This document shows positions 34,283 to 44,996 of a stretch of DNA of 57,548 nucleotides, piece after piece; the first letter of the stretch is position 1; every line of letters starts with the position of its first letter. Position numbers and translations under genes: made by a program. The notes below the pieces were generated by a model. It worked only from the letters and a program-made list of their open reading frames with translations, was not told the origin of the DNA and did no database searches. The DNA is from Deltaproteobacteria bacterium (GTDB lineage: Bacteria > Desulfobacterota > Syntrophia > Syntrophales > UBA2210): assembly GCA_019313695.1 (NCBI GenBank), contig JAFDAS010000015.1:1-57548 (forward strand), written 5' to 3'.

Positions 34283-34762
34283 TTAGATTTCTGTTATATC
34301 TTTTCCCCGCAGCGCGGCTATCTGTGCAGGATTTCTCAAGTTCCTAAGGCCATCCATTGTTGCTTTAACAAGATTATGGGGATTGTGCGAACCCAGGCAT
34401 TTAGTCAACACATCCTGGACTCCTGCCACTTCCAGGATAGCCCTGACTGCACCTCCGGCTATAAGACCCGTACCTTTGGAGGCGGGCTTTAAAAGAACTC
34501 TCCCAGCCCCATAATGACCTATTACCTCATGGGGTATCGTCCCATCCGCGATGGACACCTTGACAAGACCTCTTTTGGCCATCTCCATTCCCTTTCTGAT
34601 GGCTTCAGGAACTTCATGGGCCTTCCCCAATCCTATGCCGACAGAGCCGTTTCCATCACCAACCGCCACCACGGCACTGAATCTAAATCTCCTGCCGCCT
34701 TTTACTACTTTGGCAGTCCTTTTGATCTTTATTACCTTGTCGAGAAGTTCGTTTTCTTCCAT
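34283..34762 (-). CDS. rpsE: 30S ribosomal protein S5
   Basis: 159 aa from the ATG at 34762, which has AAGGG just upstream; the frame's first TTG lies seven codons earlier. The dsRBD-like N-domain ([24 protein letters not shown]) and C-terminal [26 protein letters not shown] are canonical. Involved in decoding accuracy. Confidence 0.98.
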   Translation of the reverse strand: MEENELLDKVIKIKRTAKVVKGGRRFRFSAVVAVGDGNGSVGIGLGKAHEVPEAIRKGMEMAKRGLVKVSIADGTIPHEVIGHYGAGRVLLKPASKGTGLIAGGAVRAILEVAGVQDVLTKCLGSHNPHNLVKATMDGLRNLRNPAQIAALRGKDITEI

Positions 34763-34786
34763 GTTTCCCTTATCCAGATCCAAGAA

Positions 34787-35155
34787 TTATAATTTTACAC
34801 CCGTTTCCCTTACACCTTCGGCAAGGGACTTTACTCTCCCATGATATAGAAACCTGCCCCTGTCAAAGACGGCTTCTTTTATGCCCTTTGACAACAAGTT
34901 CTTCGCCATCAGCTTTCCGACCTCTCTGGCCGCTTCAACTTTTTTAAGGCCTGTCAGATTTTCCTTAATCTCTTCATTCAACGTCGATGCCTGAGCCAGG
35001 GTCTTCCCAACATCGTCGGCAATCGCCTGGACATATATATACCTGGAGCTACGAAAAACCGAAAGACGTGGCCGCGCCTCTGTGCCACAGATCTTGCTTC
35101 TGACCCTCTTCTCACGCCTTTCTCTTATCTTTTTCAATCTCTTTATCGATGCCAC
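34787..35155 (-). CDS. rplR: 50S ribosomal protein L18
   Basis: 122 aa. Basic N-terminus, RPRLSVFRSSRYIYVQAIADD strand and VFDRGRFLYHGRVKSLAEGVRE near the end. Binds 5S rRNA with L5. Confidence 0.98.
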   Translation of the reverse strand: MASIKRLKKIRERREKRVRSKICGTEARPRLSVFRSSRYIYVQAIADDVGKTLAQASTLNEEIKENLTGLKKVEAAREVGKLMAKNLLSKGIKEAVFDRGRFLYHGRVKSLAEGVRETGVKL

Positions 35156-35207
35156 AACAACTCCCCTACAATAATTTTGACAGTTTCACAAAAACTCAAT
35201 ATCCGGC

Positions 35208-35747
35208 TTACGTCCCCGCAGACTTCCCTACTTTCTTTCTCACATATTCGCCTGCATATCTGATCCCTTTCCCCTTATAGGGTTCAGGTTTTTTCAAATC
35301 CCTTATTTCTGATGCAGTCCTGCCGACAAGTTCCTTATCTATACCTGAAACCACCATGTTTACCTGCTTGTCAACCTTGATGGTTATCCCCTCCGGTATC
35401 TTGTATTCCACAGGATCGGAGTATCCTATAAGCAGCTTGAGAACGTTACCTGTAACCTCTCCACGGTATCCGACTCCGACTATCTCCAGGGACTTTTCGA
35501 ATCCCTTGCTCACACCCGTCACCATGTTGGCAATCAGTGTCCTTGCAAGACCATGCAGAGACCTTCCCCTTCTATCATCAGACCTCGTATTTACAAGGGC
35601 CACATCCCCCTCTAAAGCAACCGCTATCCCCTCCGGAATTTTCCTGGAGAGGGTTCCCCTGGGACCCTCTGTTACCATTAAAGACCCATCCTGTCTGATC
35701 CTTACACCATCAGGGATCTCTATCGGTCTCTTGCCAATTCTCGACAT
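35208..35747 (-). CDS. rplF: 50S ribosomal protein L6
   Basis: 179 aa, two L6 repeats. MSRIGKRPIEIPDGV start and the GKGIRYAGEYVRKKVGK signature at the end. Confidence 0.98.
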   Translation of the reverse strand: MSRIGKRPIEIPDGVRIRQDGSLMVTEGPRGTLSRKIPEGIAVALEGDVALVNTRSDDRRGRSLHGLARTLIANMVTGVSKGFEKSLEIVGVGYRGEVTGNVLKLLIGYSDPVEYKIPEGITIKVDKQVNMVVSGIDKELVGRTASEIRDLKKPEPYKGKGIRYAGEYVRKKVGKSAGT

Positions 35748-35791
35748 GAATAATTCTCCTGCCTCATCTTATCAGCTATAAAAATTTATTC

Positions 35792-36196
35792 TCACCACAC
35801 ATTGCAGAGAATTTCACCGCCCACGTTTAAGGTCCGTGCCTGTTTATCAGTCATGATCCCCCTGGAAGTCGAAAGGATAGCCACTCCATATCCATTTAAA
35901 ACCCTGGGGATATTCTGATTGCCTGAATATATTCTTCTGCCTGGTTTACTCACCCTTTGTATACCTGTTATCACACTATCCTTTACGCCTGAATATCTCA
36001 GGTGTATCCTCAACATACCATGTGCCTTCTTGTCACCTTTTCTGACATCAAACCCATTTATATACCCCGCGTCTTTTAACACCTTCGCAAGGCTCAAATT
36101 CATCCTCGACAGCAACACGTCTACATTTTTAAACTTCATACGATTCGCGTTTCTGATTCTTGTCAACATATCGGCAACAGGATCGGTCATCCCCAT
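35792..36196 (-). CDS. rpsH: 30S ribosomal protein S8
   Basis: 134 aa. DPVADMLTRIRNANR start, VSKPGRRIY and the C-terminal STSRGIMTDKQARTLNVGGEILCNVW. AGGAG is 7 bp before the ATG. S8 is the translational repressor of the spc operon in E. coli; no matching mRNA site was identified here. Confidence 0.98.
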   Translation of the reverse strand: MGMTDPVADMLTRIRNANRMKFKNVDVLLSRMNLSLAKVLKDAGYINGFDVRKGDKKAHGMLRIHLRYSGVKDSVITGIQRVSKPGRRIYSGNQNIPRVLNGYGVAILSTSRGIMTDKQARTLNVGGEILCNVW

Positions 36197-36208
36197 CTTG
36201 CTTCTCCT

Positions 36209-36394
36209 TTACCAGCTTGATTTTACAACGCCTGGAAGTTCTCCGTTAAGGGAACGTTTTCTCAGACATATCCTGCACATATCAAATTTCCTGTAATAAG
36301 CACGCGGCCTTCCGCACAACGGACAACGATTGTATTCCATAACGGAAAATTTCTTTTTTGCCTTGGCTTTTGCTATCAAGGATTTCTTTGCCAC
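36209..36394 (-). CDS. rpsN: 30S ribosomal protein S14, type Z
   Basis: 61 aa. Cys24, Cys27, Cys40 and Cys43 form a zinc site (CPLC, CRIC). The short zinc-binding form, unlike the roughly 100-aa zinc-free S14 of E. coli. Confidence 0.98.
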   Translation of the reverse strand: MAKKSLIAKAKAKKKFSVMEYNRCPLCGRPRAYYRKFDMCRICLRKRSLNGELPGVVKSSW

Positions 36395-36406
36395 ACCCGC
36401 TCCTCC

Positions 36407-36946
36407 CTAATTACGAAATGGAACACCCATTAACTTTAAAAGTCGTCTTGCCTCGTCATCTGTCTTAGCCGTCGTGACAATAGTTATGTTCATCCCTTTA
36501 ACTTTGTCGATCTTGTCATAATCAATCTCGGTAAAGATGTAATGTTCATTAATCCCCATAGAAAAATTTCCCCTGCCATCGAATGATTTTGGCGAAATAC
36601 CCCTGAAGTCTCTTATTCTCGGGATGGCAATATTAACAAGCCTGTCAAGAAATTCGTACATCTTCTCCTGTCTCAAGGTCACCATACACCCTATCGACAT
36701 GCCCTGACGCAGTTTAAAGGTGGCAATCGATTTGCGCGCCTTGGTAACAACAGGCCGCTGACCAACAATCATGGCAAGTTCTGCAACCGCATTATCAAGT
36801 ATCTTGATATTCTGTATCGCCTCACCCAGGCCCATATTAACCACAATCTTTTCAAGCCTGGGAACCTGCATAGGGTTTTTATATCCAAGCTCCTTGATTA
36901 ATACGGGAGTCACTTCCTCTTTGTAATATTTTCTTAATCTTGCCAT
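36407..36946 (-). CDS. rplE: 50S ribosomal protein L5
   Basis: 179 aa. [42 protein letters not shown] and the [15 protein letters not shown] loop that reaches the P site. Confidence 0.98.
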   Translation of the reverse strand: MARLRKYYKEEVTPVLIKELGYKNPMQVPRLEKIVVNMGLGEAIQNIKILDNAVAELAMIVGQRPVVTKARKSIATFKLRQGMSIGCMVTLRQEKMYEFLDRLVNIAIPRIRDFRGISPKSFDGRGNFSMGINEHYIFTEIDYDKIDKVKGMNITIVTTAKTDDEARRLLKLMGVPFRN

Positions 36947-36961
36947 CTGTCTTTCCCCGGT

Positions 36962-37273
36962 TTACTCATCCAATAGCTCTTGGCATTTTTTACAAATACG
37001 CACCTTCTTGCCATCCTCCAACACCTTGTACCCTATCCTTACGCCGGTATCACATTTACTACATACAAGCATGATATTGGATACATGAAGAGGGGCTTCC
37101 TTTTCCACTATTCCACCCTTACCGGTCGCATCGGGTCTCTGGTGTTTTTTTATCAGGTTCATCTTTTCGATCACAACACGATTTTTTTCTCTGATAATAT
37201 TAAGCACCTTACCGGTCTTTCCCTTCTCCCTGCCGGCTATTACTTTTACAGTATCATTTTTCTTTATATGCAT
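36962..37273 (-). CDS. rplX: 50S ribosomal protein L24
   Basis: 103 aa from the ATG at 37273; GGAG is 9 bp upstream. KOW motif (KNDTVKVIAGREKGKTGKVL) near the N-terminus. Two CxxC pairs in the C-terminal third (CSKC, CKKC) could bind zinc, as in zinc-type L24. Confidence 0.96.
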   Translation of the reverse strand: MHIKKNDTVKVIAGREKGKTGKVLNIIREKNRVVIEKMNLIKKHQRPDATGKGGIVEKEAPLHVSNIMLVCSKCDTGVRIGYKVLEDGKKVRICKKCQELLDE

Positions 37274-37309
37274 TTGCCGCATCTCCAACACCCTAAAACT
37301 TTCACCCAC

Positions 37310-37678
37310 TTATATTACTTCCGGAGCAAGGGAAACTATCTTCATAAACTGTTTTGCCCGAAGTTCCCTGGCTACCGGTCCGAATATCCTTGTGCCAAGC
37401 GGTTCAAGCTGATCATTTATAAGGACAGCAGAATTCTCGTCAAACTTGAGATATGAACCATCGTTCCGGCCAATTTCCTTTCTCGTTCTCACGACAACGG
37501 CCTTCAGCACGTCTCCCTTCTTCACCTTCGAGTTGGGAATAGCCTCCTTGACAGAGACCACGATAACATCTCCCACGCGGGCATATCTCCTCTTCGAACC
37601 ACCAAGAACCTTTATACAACAGACCTTTCTGGCCCCAGAATTATCCGCCACCCTTAAAAAGGTTTGCATCTGTATCAT
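37310..37678 (-). CDS. rplN: 50S ribosomal protein L14
   Basis: 122 aa. [28 protein letters not shown] and C-terminal [20 protein letters not shown]; full normal length. Confidence 0.98.
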   Translation of the reverse strand: MIQMQTFLRVADNSGARKVCCIKVLGGSKRRYARVGDVIVVSVKEAIPNSKVKKGDVLKAVVVRTRKEIGRNDGSYLKFDENSAVLINDQLEPLGTRIFGPVARELRAKQFMKIVSLAPEVI

Positions 37679-37705
37679 AACAAAAACCCCGCCGCTACAC
37701 TCCTG

Positions 37706-37963
37706 TTATTTCGCCTTCTCCAATATCTCACACACCCTCCACCGTTTCTCTTTACTGAAAGGGCGTGATTCAGCTATCAATACCTTATCCCCCAACCCAC
37801 ACCTGTTTTCTTTATCATGGGCCTTGTATTTTACATGCCTCTTTATATATTTATGAAATTTAGGATGCTTAACCAGCCGTTCCGTCAGGACAACCACCGT
37901 CTTATCCATTTTGTCGCTTACCACCATCCCCTGTAAGCTTCTCTTGTTACTTCTGTTATCCAT
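37706..37963 (-). CDS. rpsQ: 30S ribosomal protein S17
   Basis: 85 aa OB-fold protein. [20 protein letters not shown] and the [19 protein letters not shown] end. One base separates it from rpmC. Confidence 0.98.
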   Translation of the reverse strand: MDNRSNKRSLQGMVVSDKMDKTVVVLTERLVKHPKFHKYIKRHVKYKAHDKENRCGLGDKVLIAESRPFSKEKRWRVCEILEKAK

Positions 37964-37964
37964 A

Positions 37965-38159
37965 TTATCTCTGGTCTCCTCTTTCCCTGAGAACAGTTTT
38001 CACACGGGCCACATCCCTCTTCACACTCTTTATCACGGAGGGAGACTCCAGCTGCCCTGTTGCAAACCTGACACGAAGTCTGAAGAGCTCCTCAACGAAA
38101 CTCTTTTCCTTTTCTTTTAACTCATCCACACTAAGGTCTCTGATTTCCTTAATTTTCAT
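37965..38159 (-). CDS. rpmC: 50S ribosomal protein L29
   Basis: 64 aa helical hairpin. [20 protein letters not shown] and [13 protein letters not shown]. The ATG at 38159 lies inside the end of rplP (11-bp overlap), with GGGAG 7 bp upstream. Confidence 0.96.
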   Translation of the reverse strand: MKIKEIRDLSVDELKEKEKSFVEELFRLRVRFATGQLESPSVIKSVKRDVARVKTVLRERGDQR

Positions 38160-38571
38160 CAAATATCTCCCTGGAAAGAAACTTGGTCGCCACAGGAAGT
38201 TTATACGATGCCAGCCTCAATGCCTCGCGGGCAACATCTTTCGGAACCCCTTCCATTTCGTAGAGAACCGTACCCTTCTTGACTATGGCAACCCACTCTT
38301 CAGGAGACCCCTTCCCCTTTCCCATACGGGTCTCTGCCGGTTTTTTTGTCACCGACTTATGGGGGAAAATGCGTATCCATATCTTACCGCCACGTTTCAC
38401 ATGACGGGTTATCGCAATACGGGCAGATTCGATCTGCCGTGCCGTCACCCGGCCACTTTCCATTGCCTGGAGCCCATATTCACCAAAGTCCACTTTGATT
38501 CCCTTATGGGCGCGGCCCTTTATGCGGCCCTTCTGCAACTTCCTGTATTTTACTCTCTTTGGTGCTAACAT
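38149..38571 (-). CDS. rplP: 50S ribosomal protein L16
   Basis: 140 aa. [19 protein letters not shown] start, [31 protein letters not shown] core. Sits near the peptidyl-transferase region. Confidence 0.98.
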   Translation of the reverse strand: MLAPKRVKYRKLQKGRIKGRAHKGIKVDFGEYGLQAMESGRVTARQIESARIAITRHVKRGGKIWIRIFPHKSVTKKPAETRMGKGKGSPEEWVAIVKKGTVLYEMEGVPKDVAREALRLASYKLPVATKFLSREIFDEN

Positions 38572-38578
38572 AACGATC

Positions 38579-39226
38579 CTATTCCTGAACGATTTTCTTG
38601 TCCGGCAAAATCTCGCCGTTAAATATCAAGACCTTGACGCCTATGATTCCATAAGTCGTCCGGGCCTCGGCAAAACCATAATCGATATCCGCCCGCAACG
38701 TATGAAGTGGGACTCTGCCCTCTCTGTACCATTCTCTTCTCGCCATCTCCGCTCCGCCCAGTCTCCCTGCACAGGCCACTCTGACACCTTTGACACCAAA
38801 CTTCATGGCCGTGGTCACACCTCGCTTCATGGCTCTTCTGAAGCTTACCCTTCTTACAAGCTGCAGCGCAATATTCTCGGCCACAAGCTGAGCGTCTGTT
38901 TCCGGCTTGCGCACCTCCAGTATATTTATAATGACATCGCCCGTCATGATCTTTTCGATATCTTTCTTTACCTTCTCTATTTCCGTCCCCTTCCTTCCGA
39001 TGATAATGCCGGGACGCGCCGTATAAATGTTAATCTTGGCCTTGTCGGAAGCCCTTTCAATCTCTATCCTGGATATACCTGCATGGAAAAACTTGTCCCT
39101 TATATGCTTTCTGACCCGTATATCTTCATGAAGCAACTTACTGTAGTTCCGCTCCGCGAACCACTTTGAGCTCCAAGTTTTATTAATACCCAACCTGAAC
39201 CCGATGGGATTTACCTTTTGTCCCAA
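38579..39226 (-). CDS. rpsC: 30S ribosomal protein S3
   Basis: 215 aa. [13 protein letters not shown] start, KH domain with [17 protein letters not shown]-terminal [17 protein letters not shown]. Lines the mRNA entry channel. Confidence 0.98.
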   Translation of the reverse strand: MGQKVNPIGFRLGINKTWSSKWFAERNYSKLLHEDIRVRKHIRDKFFHAGISRIEIERASDKAKINIYTARPGIIIGRKGTEIEKVKKDIEKIMTGDVIINILEVRKPETDAQLVAENIALQLVRRVSFRRAMKRGVTTAMKFGVKGVRVACAGRLGGAEMARREWYREGRVPLHTLRADIDYGFAEARTTYGIIGVKVLIFNGEILPDKKIVQE

Positions 39227-39246
39227 ACCTTCACCTCCTATACAGA

Positions 39247-39579
39247 TTACCCTTCGTCAAGCACGACCGTTATATGACTTGTCCTTTTCCTTATGGGGGC
39301 AGCTCTTCCCTGTGCCCTTGCCCTCCACCTCTTCAGCGAAGGTCCCTGATCCACAAATACCTCTTTTACATAAAGGATATTCTCATCTATGTTGGGATTC
39401 TGAGCTGCATTAGCCATCGCGGATTTCAAAATCTTCCTGACGATACCCGCGGCCTTTTTATGTGTAAAGCCGAGAGTAGTATCCGCATCTCCAACCTTTT
39501 TCCCTCTTATCAGATCAACCACCAGCCTTGCCTTCTGCGGTGATATCCGAACATGTTTTAAAATCGCTTTCGCTTCCAT
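39247..39579 (-). CDS. rplV: 50S ribosomal protein L22
   Basis: 110 aa. [16 protein letters not shown] and the exit-tunnel hairpin region ending [20 protein letters not shown]. Confidence 0.98.
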   Translation of the reverse strand: MEAKAILKHVRISPQKARLVVDLIRGKKVGDADTTLGFTHKKAAGIVRKILKSAMANAAQNPNIDENILYVKEVFVDQGPSLKRWRARAQGRAAPIRKRTSHITVVLDEG

Positions 39580-39609
39580 TCGTCACAAAACTCCACACGC
39601 TGATTCTGG

Positions 39610-39894
39610 CTATCTCTTTTTCAGCCTTGTCTTCCTGTCTCCAGCATGACTGTAAAAGGTCCTCGTTGGCGAAAATTCACCCAGTTTGTGCCCAACCATA
39701 TCTTCAGTCACATATACAGGAATGAATTTCTTTCCATTGTGTACCGCAAACGTATGGCTTACAAGATCGGGGACAATCGTGGAACGGCGGGACCACGTCT
39801 TTATTACCGCTCTGCTCCCCGCAACCTCCGCCGACCTCACCTTCTTAAGAAGCTTCTCATTAATATAAGGACCTTTTTTTATTGAACGCGCCAC
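39610..39894 (-). CDS. rpsS: 30S ribosomal protein S19
   Basis: 94 aa. [19 protein letters not shown] and [26 protein letters not shown], ending in a basic tail. Confidence 0.98.
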   Translation of the reverse strand: MARSIKKGPYINEKLLKKVRSAEVAGSRAVIKTWSRRSTIVPDLVSHTFAVHNGKKFIPVYVTEDMVGHKLGEFSPTRTFYSHAGDRKTRLKKR

Positions 39895-39897
39895 ACC

Positions 39898-40719
39898 CTA
39901 ACCTCTTTTCTTTACAATATATTTATCAGAATTTCTGTTCTTTCTTGTCTTGTAACCTTTGGTTGGCACTCCCCACGGAGTGCATGGATGCCTGCCTCCG
40001 GACGACTTGCCCTCACCACCACCCATTGGATGATCAACGGGATTCATGACTACTCCGCGAACCTTGGGCCTCCTGCCCAGCCACCTCGCCCGCCCCGCCT
40101 TTCCGATACTCAAGTTTTCGTGATCGATGTTACCGATTTGCCCTATTGTTGCCTTACACCCCATCAGGATTTTCCGGACTTCTCCCGAAGGCAGCCGGAC
40201 CTGGGCATAGGACCCCTCTTTCGCCATAAGCTGACCATAAGAACCGGCGCTGCGAATCAGCTGTCCGCCCTTACCAATTTTGAGTTCAAGATTGTGAATC
40301 AGAGAACCCAGGGGTATATTCCTCAGTGGAAGCGTGTTGCCTGTCTTTATGTCCTCTTTCTCACCACTAATAACAGTACTGCCCACTTCAAGACCCAGTG
40401 GCGCAAGTATATATCTTTTTTCCCCATCCCTGTAATGGAGAAGCGCTATTCTCGAAGAACGATTCGGATCATATTCAATGGCCGCTACCCTGGCAGGGAT
40501 ATCCAGCTTATCGCGTCTGAAGTCTATGACCCTGAATTTTCTCTTATGACCGCCGCCGATGTGCCTGCTCGTCATCCGCCCCAGATTGTTCCGTCCACCG
40601 GTTCTCTTCAGCGACTTCAATAGACTCTTCTCAGGCTTCGCCTTCGTTATTTCCTCAAAGGTAGAGCATGTCTGGAATCTCCTGCCCGGCGATGTTGGTT
40701 TGTATGTTTTCAGTGCCAT
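39898..40719 (-). CDS. rplB: 50S ribosomal protein L2
   Basis: 273 aa. [19 protein letters not shown] and the strictly conserved region around [18 protein letters not shown], whose His is implicated in peptidyl transfer. Three bases separate it from rpsS. Confidence 0.98.
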   Translation of the reverse strand: MALKTYKPTSPGRRFQTCSTFEEITKAKPEKSLLKSLKRTGGRNNLGRMTSRHIGGGHKRKFRVIDFRRDKLDIPARVAAIEYDPNRSSRIALLHYRDGEKRYILAPLGLEVGSTVISGEKEDIKTGNTLPLRNIPLGSLIHNLELKIGKGGQLIRSAGSYGQLMAKEGSYAQVRLPSGEVRKILMGCKATIGQIGNIDHENLSIGKAGRARWLGRRPKVRGVVMNPVDHPMGGGEGKSSGGRHPCTPWGVPTKGYKTRKNRNSDKYIVKKRG

Positions 40720-40741
40720 GTTTCTCTAAAGCCCCTTCTTT

Positions 40742-41029
40742 TTATACTCCCTCATAAACTTCGATAGAGCTGCCGGGAGCAAGGGTGATTACTGCCTTTT
40801 TCCAGCTACGTTTCCGGCCGGTAATTCTTCCCACTCTCTTCTTCTTACCGGTTACATTTATAGTATGAATATTCACCACTTTGACTTTGAATATTTTTTC
40901 CACGGCATTGCGTATCTCTATCTTCGTTGCCACGCGATCCACCTCGAAGAAATATTTATTCTCTTCATCCCTGGCGATCGTACTCTTTTCTGTAACAAGT
41001 GGTTTTTTGATGACGGAATATATATCCAT
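40742..41029 (-). CDS. rplW: 50S ribosomal protein L23
   Basis: 95 aa. IKKPLVTEKSTIARDEENKY start and GRKRSWKKAVITLAPG. Docking site for SRP and trigger factor at the tunnel exit. Its ATG overlaps the rplD stop by one base. Confidence 0.98.
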   Translation of the reverse strand: MDIYSVIKKPLVTEKSTIARDEENKYFFEVDRVATKIEIRNAVEKIFKVKVVNIHTINVTGKKKRVGRITGRKRSWKKAVITLAPGSSIEVYEGV

Positions 41030-41652
41030 TATGACAACAATGCCCCTTCTATCTTTTTCACGGAGGGCTCCAAAAGGACAAGATCATCATACTTGAGCAG
41101 ATCATACACATTGATGCCCTCTGATCGCATCATCTTCACATCTTTGATATTTTTGGATGATTTTTCCAGAATGGTATTCCTCTCATCCAGCACAAAGAGG
41201 GTTTTCCCAAGCTCAAACCTGTCAAGAACCTCTCTAAATTTCTTTGTCTTTATCTCGTCCATGGGAAAGTCCCTGAGTATTATCACCCTGCCCTCTTTAA
41301 CCTTCATACTCAAAGCGGACTTCAGGGCGGCCTTCCTTACCTTTTTCGGAACCTTGTAAGAATAATCTCTGGGCTTGGGGCCAAACACAATCCCTCCACC
41401 CCTCCAGATGGGAGACCGCGTAGTGCCAGCTCTCGCTCTTCCTGTTCCCTTCTGGCGCCACGGCTTCCTTCCGCCACCGCGCACATCACTCCTGCCCTTT
41501 GTGGAAGCGGTCCCCTGTCTCCTGCACGCAAGCTGCATCTTCACAACTTCATAAAGTATGTGTTCATTAACTTCAGCGCCGAAGACAATATCGCTTAGCT
41601 CCAGTTCGGTTACCTTGGTTTTTTCTATATCATATACATTCAGAACCGGCAT
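41029..41652 (-). CDS. rplD: 50S ribosomal protein L4
   Basis: 207 aa from the ATG at 41652 (MPVLNVYDIEK); a GTG three codons earlier is possible. Tunnel loop region GTASTKGRSDVRGGGRKPWRQKGTGRARAG is intact. L4 controls the S10 operon by attenuation in E. coli; see the hairpin at 42331-42371. Confidence 0.97.
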   Translation of the reverse strand: MPVLNVYDIEKTKVTELELSDIVFGAEVNEHILYEVVKMQLACRRQGTASTKGRSDVRGGGRKPWRQKGTGRARAGTTRSPIWRGGGIVFGPKPRDYSYKVPKKVRKAALKSALSMKVKEGRVIILRDFPMDEIKTKKFREVLDRFELGKTLFVLDERNTILEKSSKNIKDVKMMRSEGINVYDLLKYDDLVLLEPSVKKIEGALLS

Positions 41653-41670
41653 TTTTACCACTCAATATCC

Positions 41671-42300
41671 TTACATTTTAATAGAATTCTTGATTAAGAC
41701 GATACCATTCTTGCTGCTGGGGACAGACCCCTTTACCAGAATAAGATTTTGCTCCGGTCTTATGCCCACCACCATCAAGTTCTGCACTGTCTGCCTGCAA
41801 TTACCCATATGTCCCGGCATTCTCTTCCCTTTAAAAACCCTGGAAGGCCATGCACTGGCCCCTATGGATCCCGGCGCCCTGTGAAACATTGAACCATGAG
41901 TGGCTTTCCCGCCACGAAACCCATACCTCTTCACCACACCGGCAAAACCTCTGCCTCTGGTTGTTCCAACTACATCTATATAGTCGCCCACCTTGAAGAT
42001 ATCGGCCTTCAGTTCCGAACCCACTTCATAATCATTGGCGGATTCAAGCCTGAACTCTCTGAGGATTCTGAAATATCCCTTATCGGCTTCCTTAAAATGC
42101 CCCTTGAGGGGTTTATTGACCCCCTTCTCCTTTACCCGATCAAACCCGAGCTGCAAGGCATCATACCCGTCCACTTCACTGGTCTTCTTATGTATGACAA
42201 CACACGGTCCTGCTTCAATGGCAGTAACAGGAATGACAGAGCCGTCATCCCAGAATATTTGTGTCATACCCAGTTTTTTGCCTATCAATCCCTTTTTCAT
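41671..42300 (-). CDS. rplC: 50S ribosomal protein L3
   Basis: 209 aa. [20 protein letters not shown] start and the [21 protein letters not shown] core with the extended loop. It follows an apparent terminator hairpin after rpsJ, so its expression may depend on read-through. Confidence 0.98.
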   Translation of the reverse strand: MKKGLIGKKLGMTQIFWDDGSVIPVTAIEAGPCVVIHKKTSEVDGYDALQLGFDRVKEKGVNKPLKGHFKEADKGYFRILREFRLESANDYEVGSELKADIFKVGDYIDVVGTTRGRGFAGVVKRYGFRGGKATHGSMFHRAPGSIGASAWPSRVFKGKRMPGHMGNCRQTVQNLMVVGIRPEQNLILVKGSVPSSKNGIVLIKNSIKM

Positions 42301-42330
42301 GACACCTACGATTTCCCATGCACTTTTTTG

Positions 42331-42371
42331 ACAAAAAATGAGGAGGTGAAATTTAAAAGATCACCTCCTCA
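42331..42371 (-). terminator. hairpin terminator/attenuator between rpsJ and rplC
   Basis: A perfect 11-bp stem, TGAGGAGGTGA (minus strand, 42371-42361) with TCACCTCCTCA (42349-42339), has an 11-nt loop and is followed by UUUUUUG in the minus-strand RNA. By structure it is a full rho-independent terminator inside the S10 operon. Only about 30 bp remain before the rplC start, too little for an ordinary separate promoter, so attenuation with read-through is the likely reading. Confidence 0.8.
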
Positions 42372-42384
42372 GTATCCACCAGGC

Positions 42385-42693
42385 CTATAACTTTATCTCT
42401 ACGTCAACGCCGGCCGAAAGATCAAGCTTCATCAATGTATCTACAGTCGCCTGCGTCGGTTCCACGATGTCGATAAGCCGTTTATGCGTTCTGATTTCAA
42501 ATTGCTCCCTGGACTTTTTATCAACATTGGGCGATCTGTTCACGCAATATTTATTTATCATCGTCGGAAGGGGAATTGGACCCGCAACACGCGCTCCCGT
42601 CCTCTTCGCAGATTCCACAATGTCCCGCGCCGACCTGTCAAGCAACTTATAATCATAAGCCTTGAGACGAATTCTTATCTTTTGATTTTCCAT
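42385..42693 (-). CDS. rpsJ: 30S ribosomal protein S10
   Basis: 102 aa. [17 protein letters not shown] and [35 protein letters not shown] markers. Also NusE in antitermination. Follows tuf by about 25 bp. Confidence 0.98.
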   Translation of the reverse strand: MENQKIRIRLKAYDYKLLDRSARDIVESAKRTGARVAGPIPLPTMINKYCVNRSPNVDKKSREQFEIRTHKRLIDIVEPTQATVDTLMKLDLSAGVDVEIKL

Positions 42694-42719
42694 CTAACCC
42701 TCTATCAGCTATCAGCGCT

Positions 42720-43913
42720 TTATTCTATAATTTCGCTGACTACACCGGCTCCAACAGTTCTGCCGCCCTCACGGATAGCAAACCTGAGCTGGTCCTCCAT
42801 GGCAATGGGGGTTATCAGCTCAGCCACTATTTCCACATTATCACCGGGCATTACCATTTCAATCCCTTCCGGAAGAGTGGCGACTCCCGTCACATCCGTT
42901 GTCCTGAAATAAAACTGCGGCCGGTAACCGTTGAAGAACGGGGTGTGCCTTCCACCCTCTTCCTTCGTAAGAACATAAACCTGGGCCTTAAACTTGGTAT
43001 GGGGGGTAATTGAACCGGGTTTCGCAACAACCTGTCCCCTTTCAACATCTTCCCGCTTTGTGCCCCTCAAAAGGACACCGATATCGTCACCGGCCCTTCC
43101 CTCATCAAGCGTCTTGCGAAACATTTCCACGCCGGTGCATACAGTTTTAAAGGTGGGCCTGATCCCCACTATTTCAACTTCATCACCCGTCCTTACAATT
43201 CCCCTGTCAGCGCGACCGGTAACAACCGTTCCACGCCCGGAGATGGTAAACACATCACCGACAGGCATAAGGAAAGGCTTGTCAAGGTCTCGAACAGGTT
43301 CCGGGATATAAGAATCAACGGCGTCCAGCAGTTCCCAGATACTCTTTGCATCTTCGGAATTCGAATCATCGTTCTCCAGGGCCTTCAAGGCCGATCCTCT
43401 TATAATGGGAATATCATCACCCGGGAAATTATAATCCGTCAGGAGTTCTCTCAGCTCAAGCTCAACAAGATCGAGAAGTTCAGGGTCATCCACCAGATCA
43501 ACCTTATTCATGTAAACAATCATATATGGCACCTGAACCTGTCTGGCCAGGAGTATGTGTTCTCTCGTCTGTGGCATGGGACCGTCTGAGGCCGCCACCA
43601 CCAGGATGGCGCCATCCATATGGGCGGCGCCCGATATCATATTTTTTATATAGTCAGCGTGCCCCGGACAATCGACATGGGCATAATGCCTCTTCTCAGT
43701 TTCATACTCGACATGCGCGATATTTATGGTAACGCCCCTCTCCTTTTCCTCGGGAGCGTTATCAATCGAATCAAAGGGCATATACTCGGCAAAACCCTTG
43801 GTAGCCAGGTGTTTTGTTATAGCTGCGGTCAATGTGGTTTTCCCATGATCCACATGTCCAATGGTTCCGATATTCAGATGCGGTTTCGTCCTTTCAAATT
43901 TCTTCTTTGCCAT
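42720..43913 (-). CDS. tuf: elongation factor Tu
   Basis: 397 aa from the ATG at 43913 with AGGAGG 9 bp upstream. GTPase motifs [21 protein letters not shown] and GSALK, then domains II and III. Delivers aminoacyl-tRNA. The only tuf in the window: the second usual site, beside tRNA-Trp and rpmG, has none. It follows rpsG directly, without fusA between. Confidence 0.98.
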   Translation of the reverse strand: MAKKKFERTKPHLNIGTIGHVDHGKTTLTAAITKHLATKGFAEYMPFDSIDNAPEEKERGVTINIAHVEYETEKRHYAHVDCPGHADYIKNMISGAAHMDGAILVVAASDGPMPQTREHILLARQVQVPYMIVYMNKVDLVDDPELLDLVELELRELLTDYNFPGDDIPIIRGSALKALENDDSNSEDAKSIWELLDAVDSYIPEPVRDLDKPFLMPVGDVFTISGRGTVVTGRADRGIVRTGDEVEIVGIRPTFKTVCTGVEMFRKTLDEGRAGDDIGVLLRGTKREDVERGQVVAKPGSITPHTKFKAQVYVLTKEEGGRHTPFFNGYRPQFYFRTTDVTGVATLPEGIEMVMPGDNVEIVAELITPIAMEDQLRFAIREGGRTVGAGVVSEIIE

Positions 43914-44073
43914 AACCATATACCTCCTTTAATTAAAAATGGTTAATTGATTCCCTTATCAATCCCGACAGAATCGGGATAACTTATAACTTTCTTATCT
44001 ACTTCCGCAAGATATCCTGTTTCAGCTTATCCGCAGCCGCAGAAAACAGACTGAATCCCAACAAAGTCGCACC

Positions 44074-44544
44074 CTAAAATCTGTAATGGGCAAATGCCTT
44101 GTTCGCCTCAGCCATCTTGTGAGTGTCTTCTCTCTTCTTGACAGATGCCCCCCTGCCCGCGGCGGCATCCATGAACTCAGCTGCCAATTTTTCCCTCATG
44201 CTTTTACCGACACGTGACTTGGCATTCCCTATCAACCATCTGATCGCAAGGGCTATCCGCCTGTCCGGCAAAACCTCCGTAGGCACCTGATAAGTGGCGC
44301 CACCTATCCGTCTCGATTTTACCTCAAGAACAGGTTTCACGTTATCCATAGCCTTTTCAAAAATCTCAAGGGGTGATCCATTTACTTTATTTTCTATACT
44401 GTCAAAGGCTCCATAGAGTATGGCCTCGGCAACACTCTTCTTCCCTTTCTTCAGCAGATTGTTAATAAACCTGGACACCAGGGCACTGCTGTACTTGGGA
44501 TCAGCCAGTATCTTCCTTTTCGTTACTACTCTTCTCCTCGGCAT
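44074..44544 (-). CDS. rpsG: 30S ribosomal protein S7
   Basis: 156 aa. [20 protein letters not shown] start, [19 protein letters not shown] and C-terminal [21 protein letters not shown] 160-bp gap with a TCCCGA/TCGGGA hairpin (about 43963-43981) follows before tuf. Confidence 0.98.
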   Translation of the reverse strand: MPRRRVVTKRKILADPKYSSALVSRFINNLLKKGKKSVAEAILYGAFDSIENKVNGSPLEIFEKAMDNVKPVLEVKSRRIGGATYQVPTEVLPDRRIALAIRWLIGNAKSRVGKSMREKLAAEFMDAAAGRGASVKKREDTHKMAEANKAFAHYRF

Positions 44545-44558
44545 ATAACTATTCCTGT

Positions 44559-44930
44559 CTATTTAGGTTTTTTGGAGCCGTATTTCGACCTGCTCTGCTT
44601 TCTGTCCTGAACCCCTACGGCATCCAGCGAACCTCTTACTACATGATATCTGACTCCGGGAAGGTCCTTGACCCTGCCACCTCTTACCAGCACTACAGAA
44701 TGCTCCTGAAGATTGTGTCCTATACCCGGTATATACGAGGTAACCTCGTAACCACTGGTAAGACGAACCCTGGCCACCTTTCTCAAGGCGGAATTAGGCT
44801 TCTTGGGAGTAGTGGTATACACCCTCACACAAACCCCCCTTCTCTGGGGGCAACTGGCAAGAGCCGGCGCTGAAGTTTTCTTCTTTATCTTTGATCTGCC
44901 CTTGCGTATTAACTGGTTTATTGTAGGCAT
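44559..44930 (-). CDS. rpsL: 30S ribosomal protein S12
   Basis: 123 aa from the ATG at 44930, preceded by TTGGAGGGG. Decoding-centre lysines in [10 protein letters not shown] (Lys43, Lys44) and [10 protein letters not shown] are wild type, as in streptomycin-sensitive strains. Twenty-one bases or so separate it from the rpoC stop. Confidence 0.98.
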   Translation of the reverse strand: MPTINQLIRKGRSKIKKKTSAPALASCPQRRGVCVRVYTTTPKKPNSALRKVARVRLTSGYEVTSYIPGIGHNLQEHSVVLVRGGRVKDLPGVRYHVVRGSLDAVGVQDRKQSRSKYGSKKPK

Positions 44931-44996
44931 TACCCCTCCAAAAATCTCTTCCGCTCTGTCTTCAAAAATTGACACACAGCAAAGTAGCGATTTGTA

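Noticed and set aside
43961..43983. Terminator between rpsG and tuf
   Set aside because: The TCCCGA/TCGGGA hairpin has no U-run on the minus strand; more likely a small palindromic repeat.
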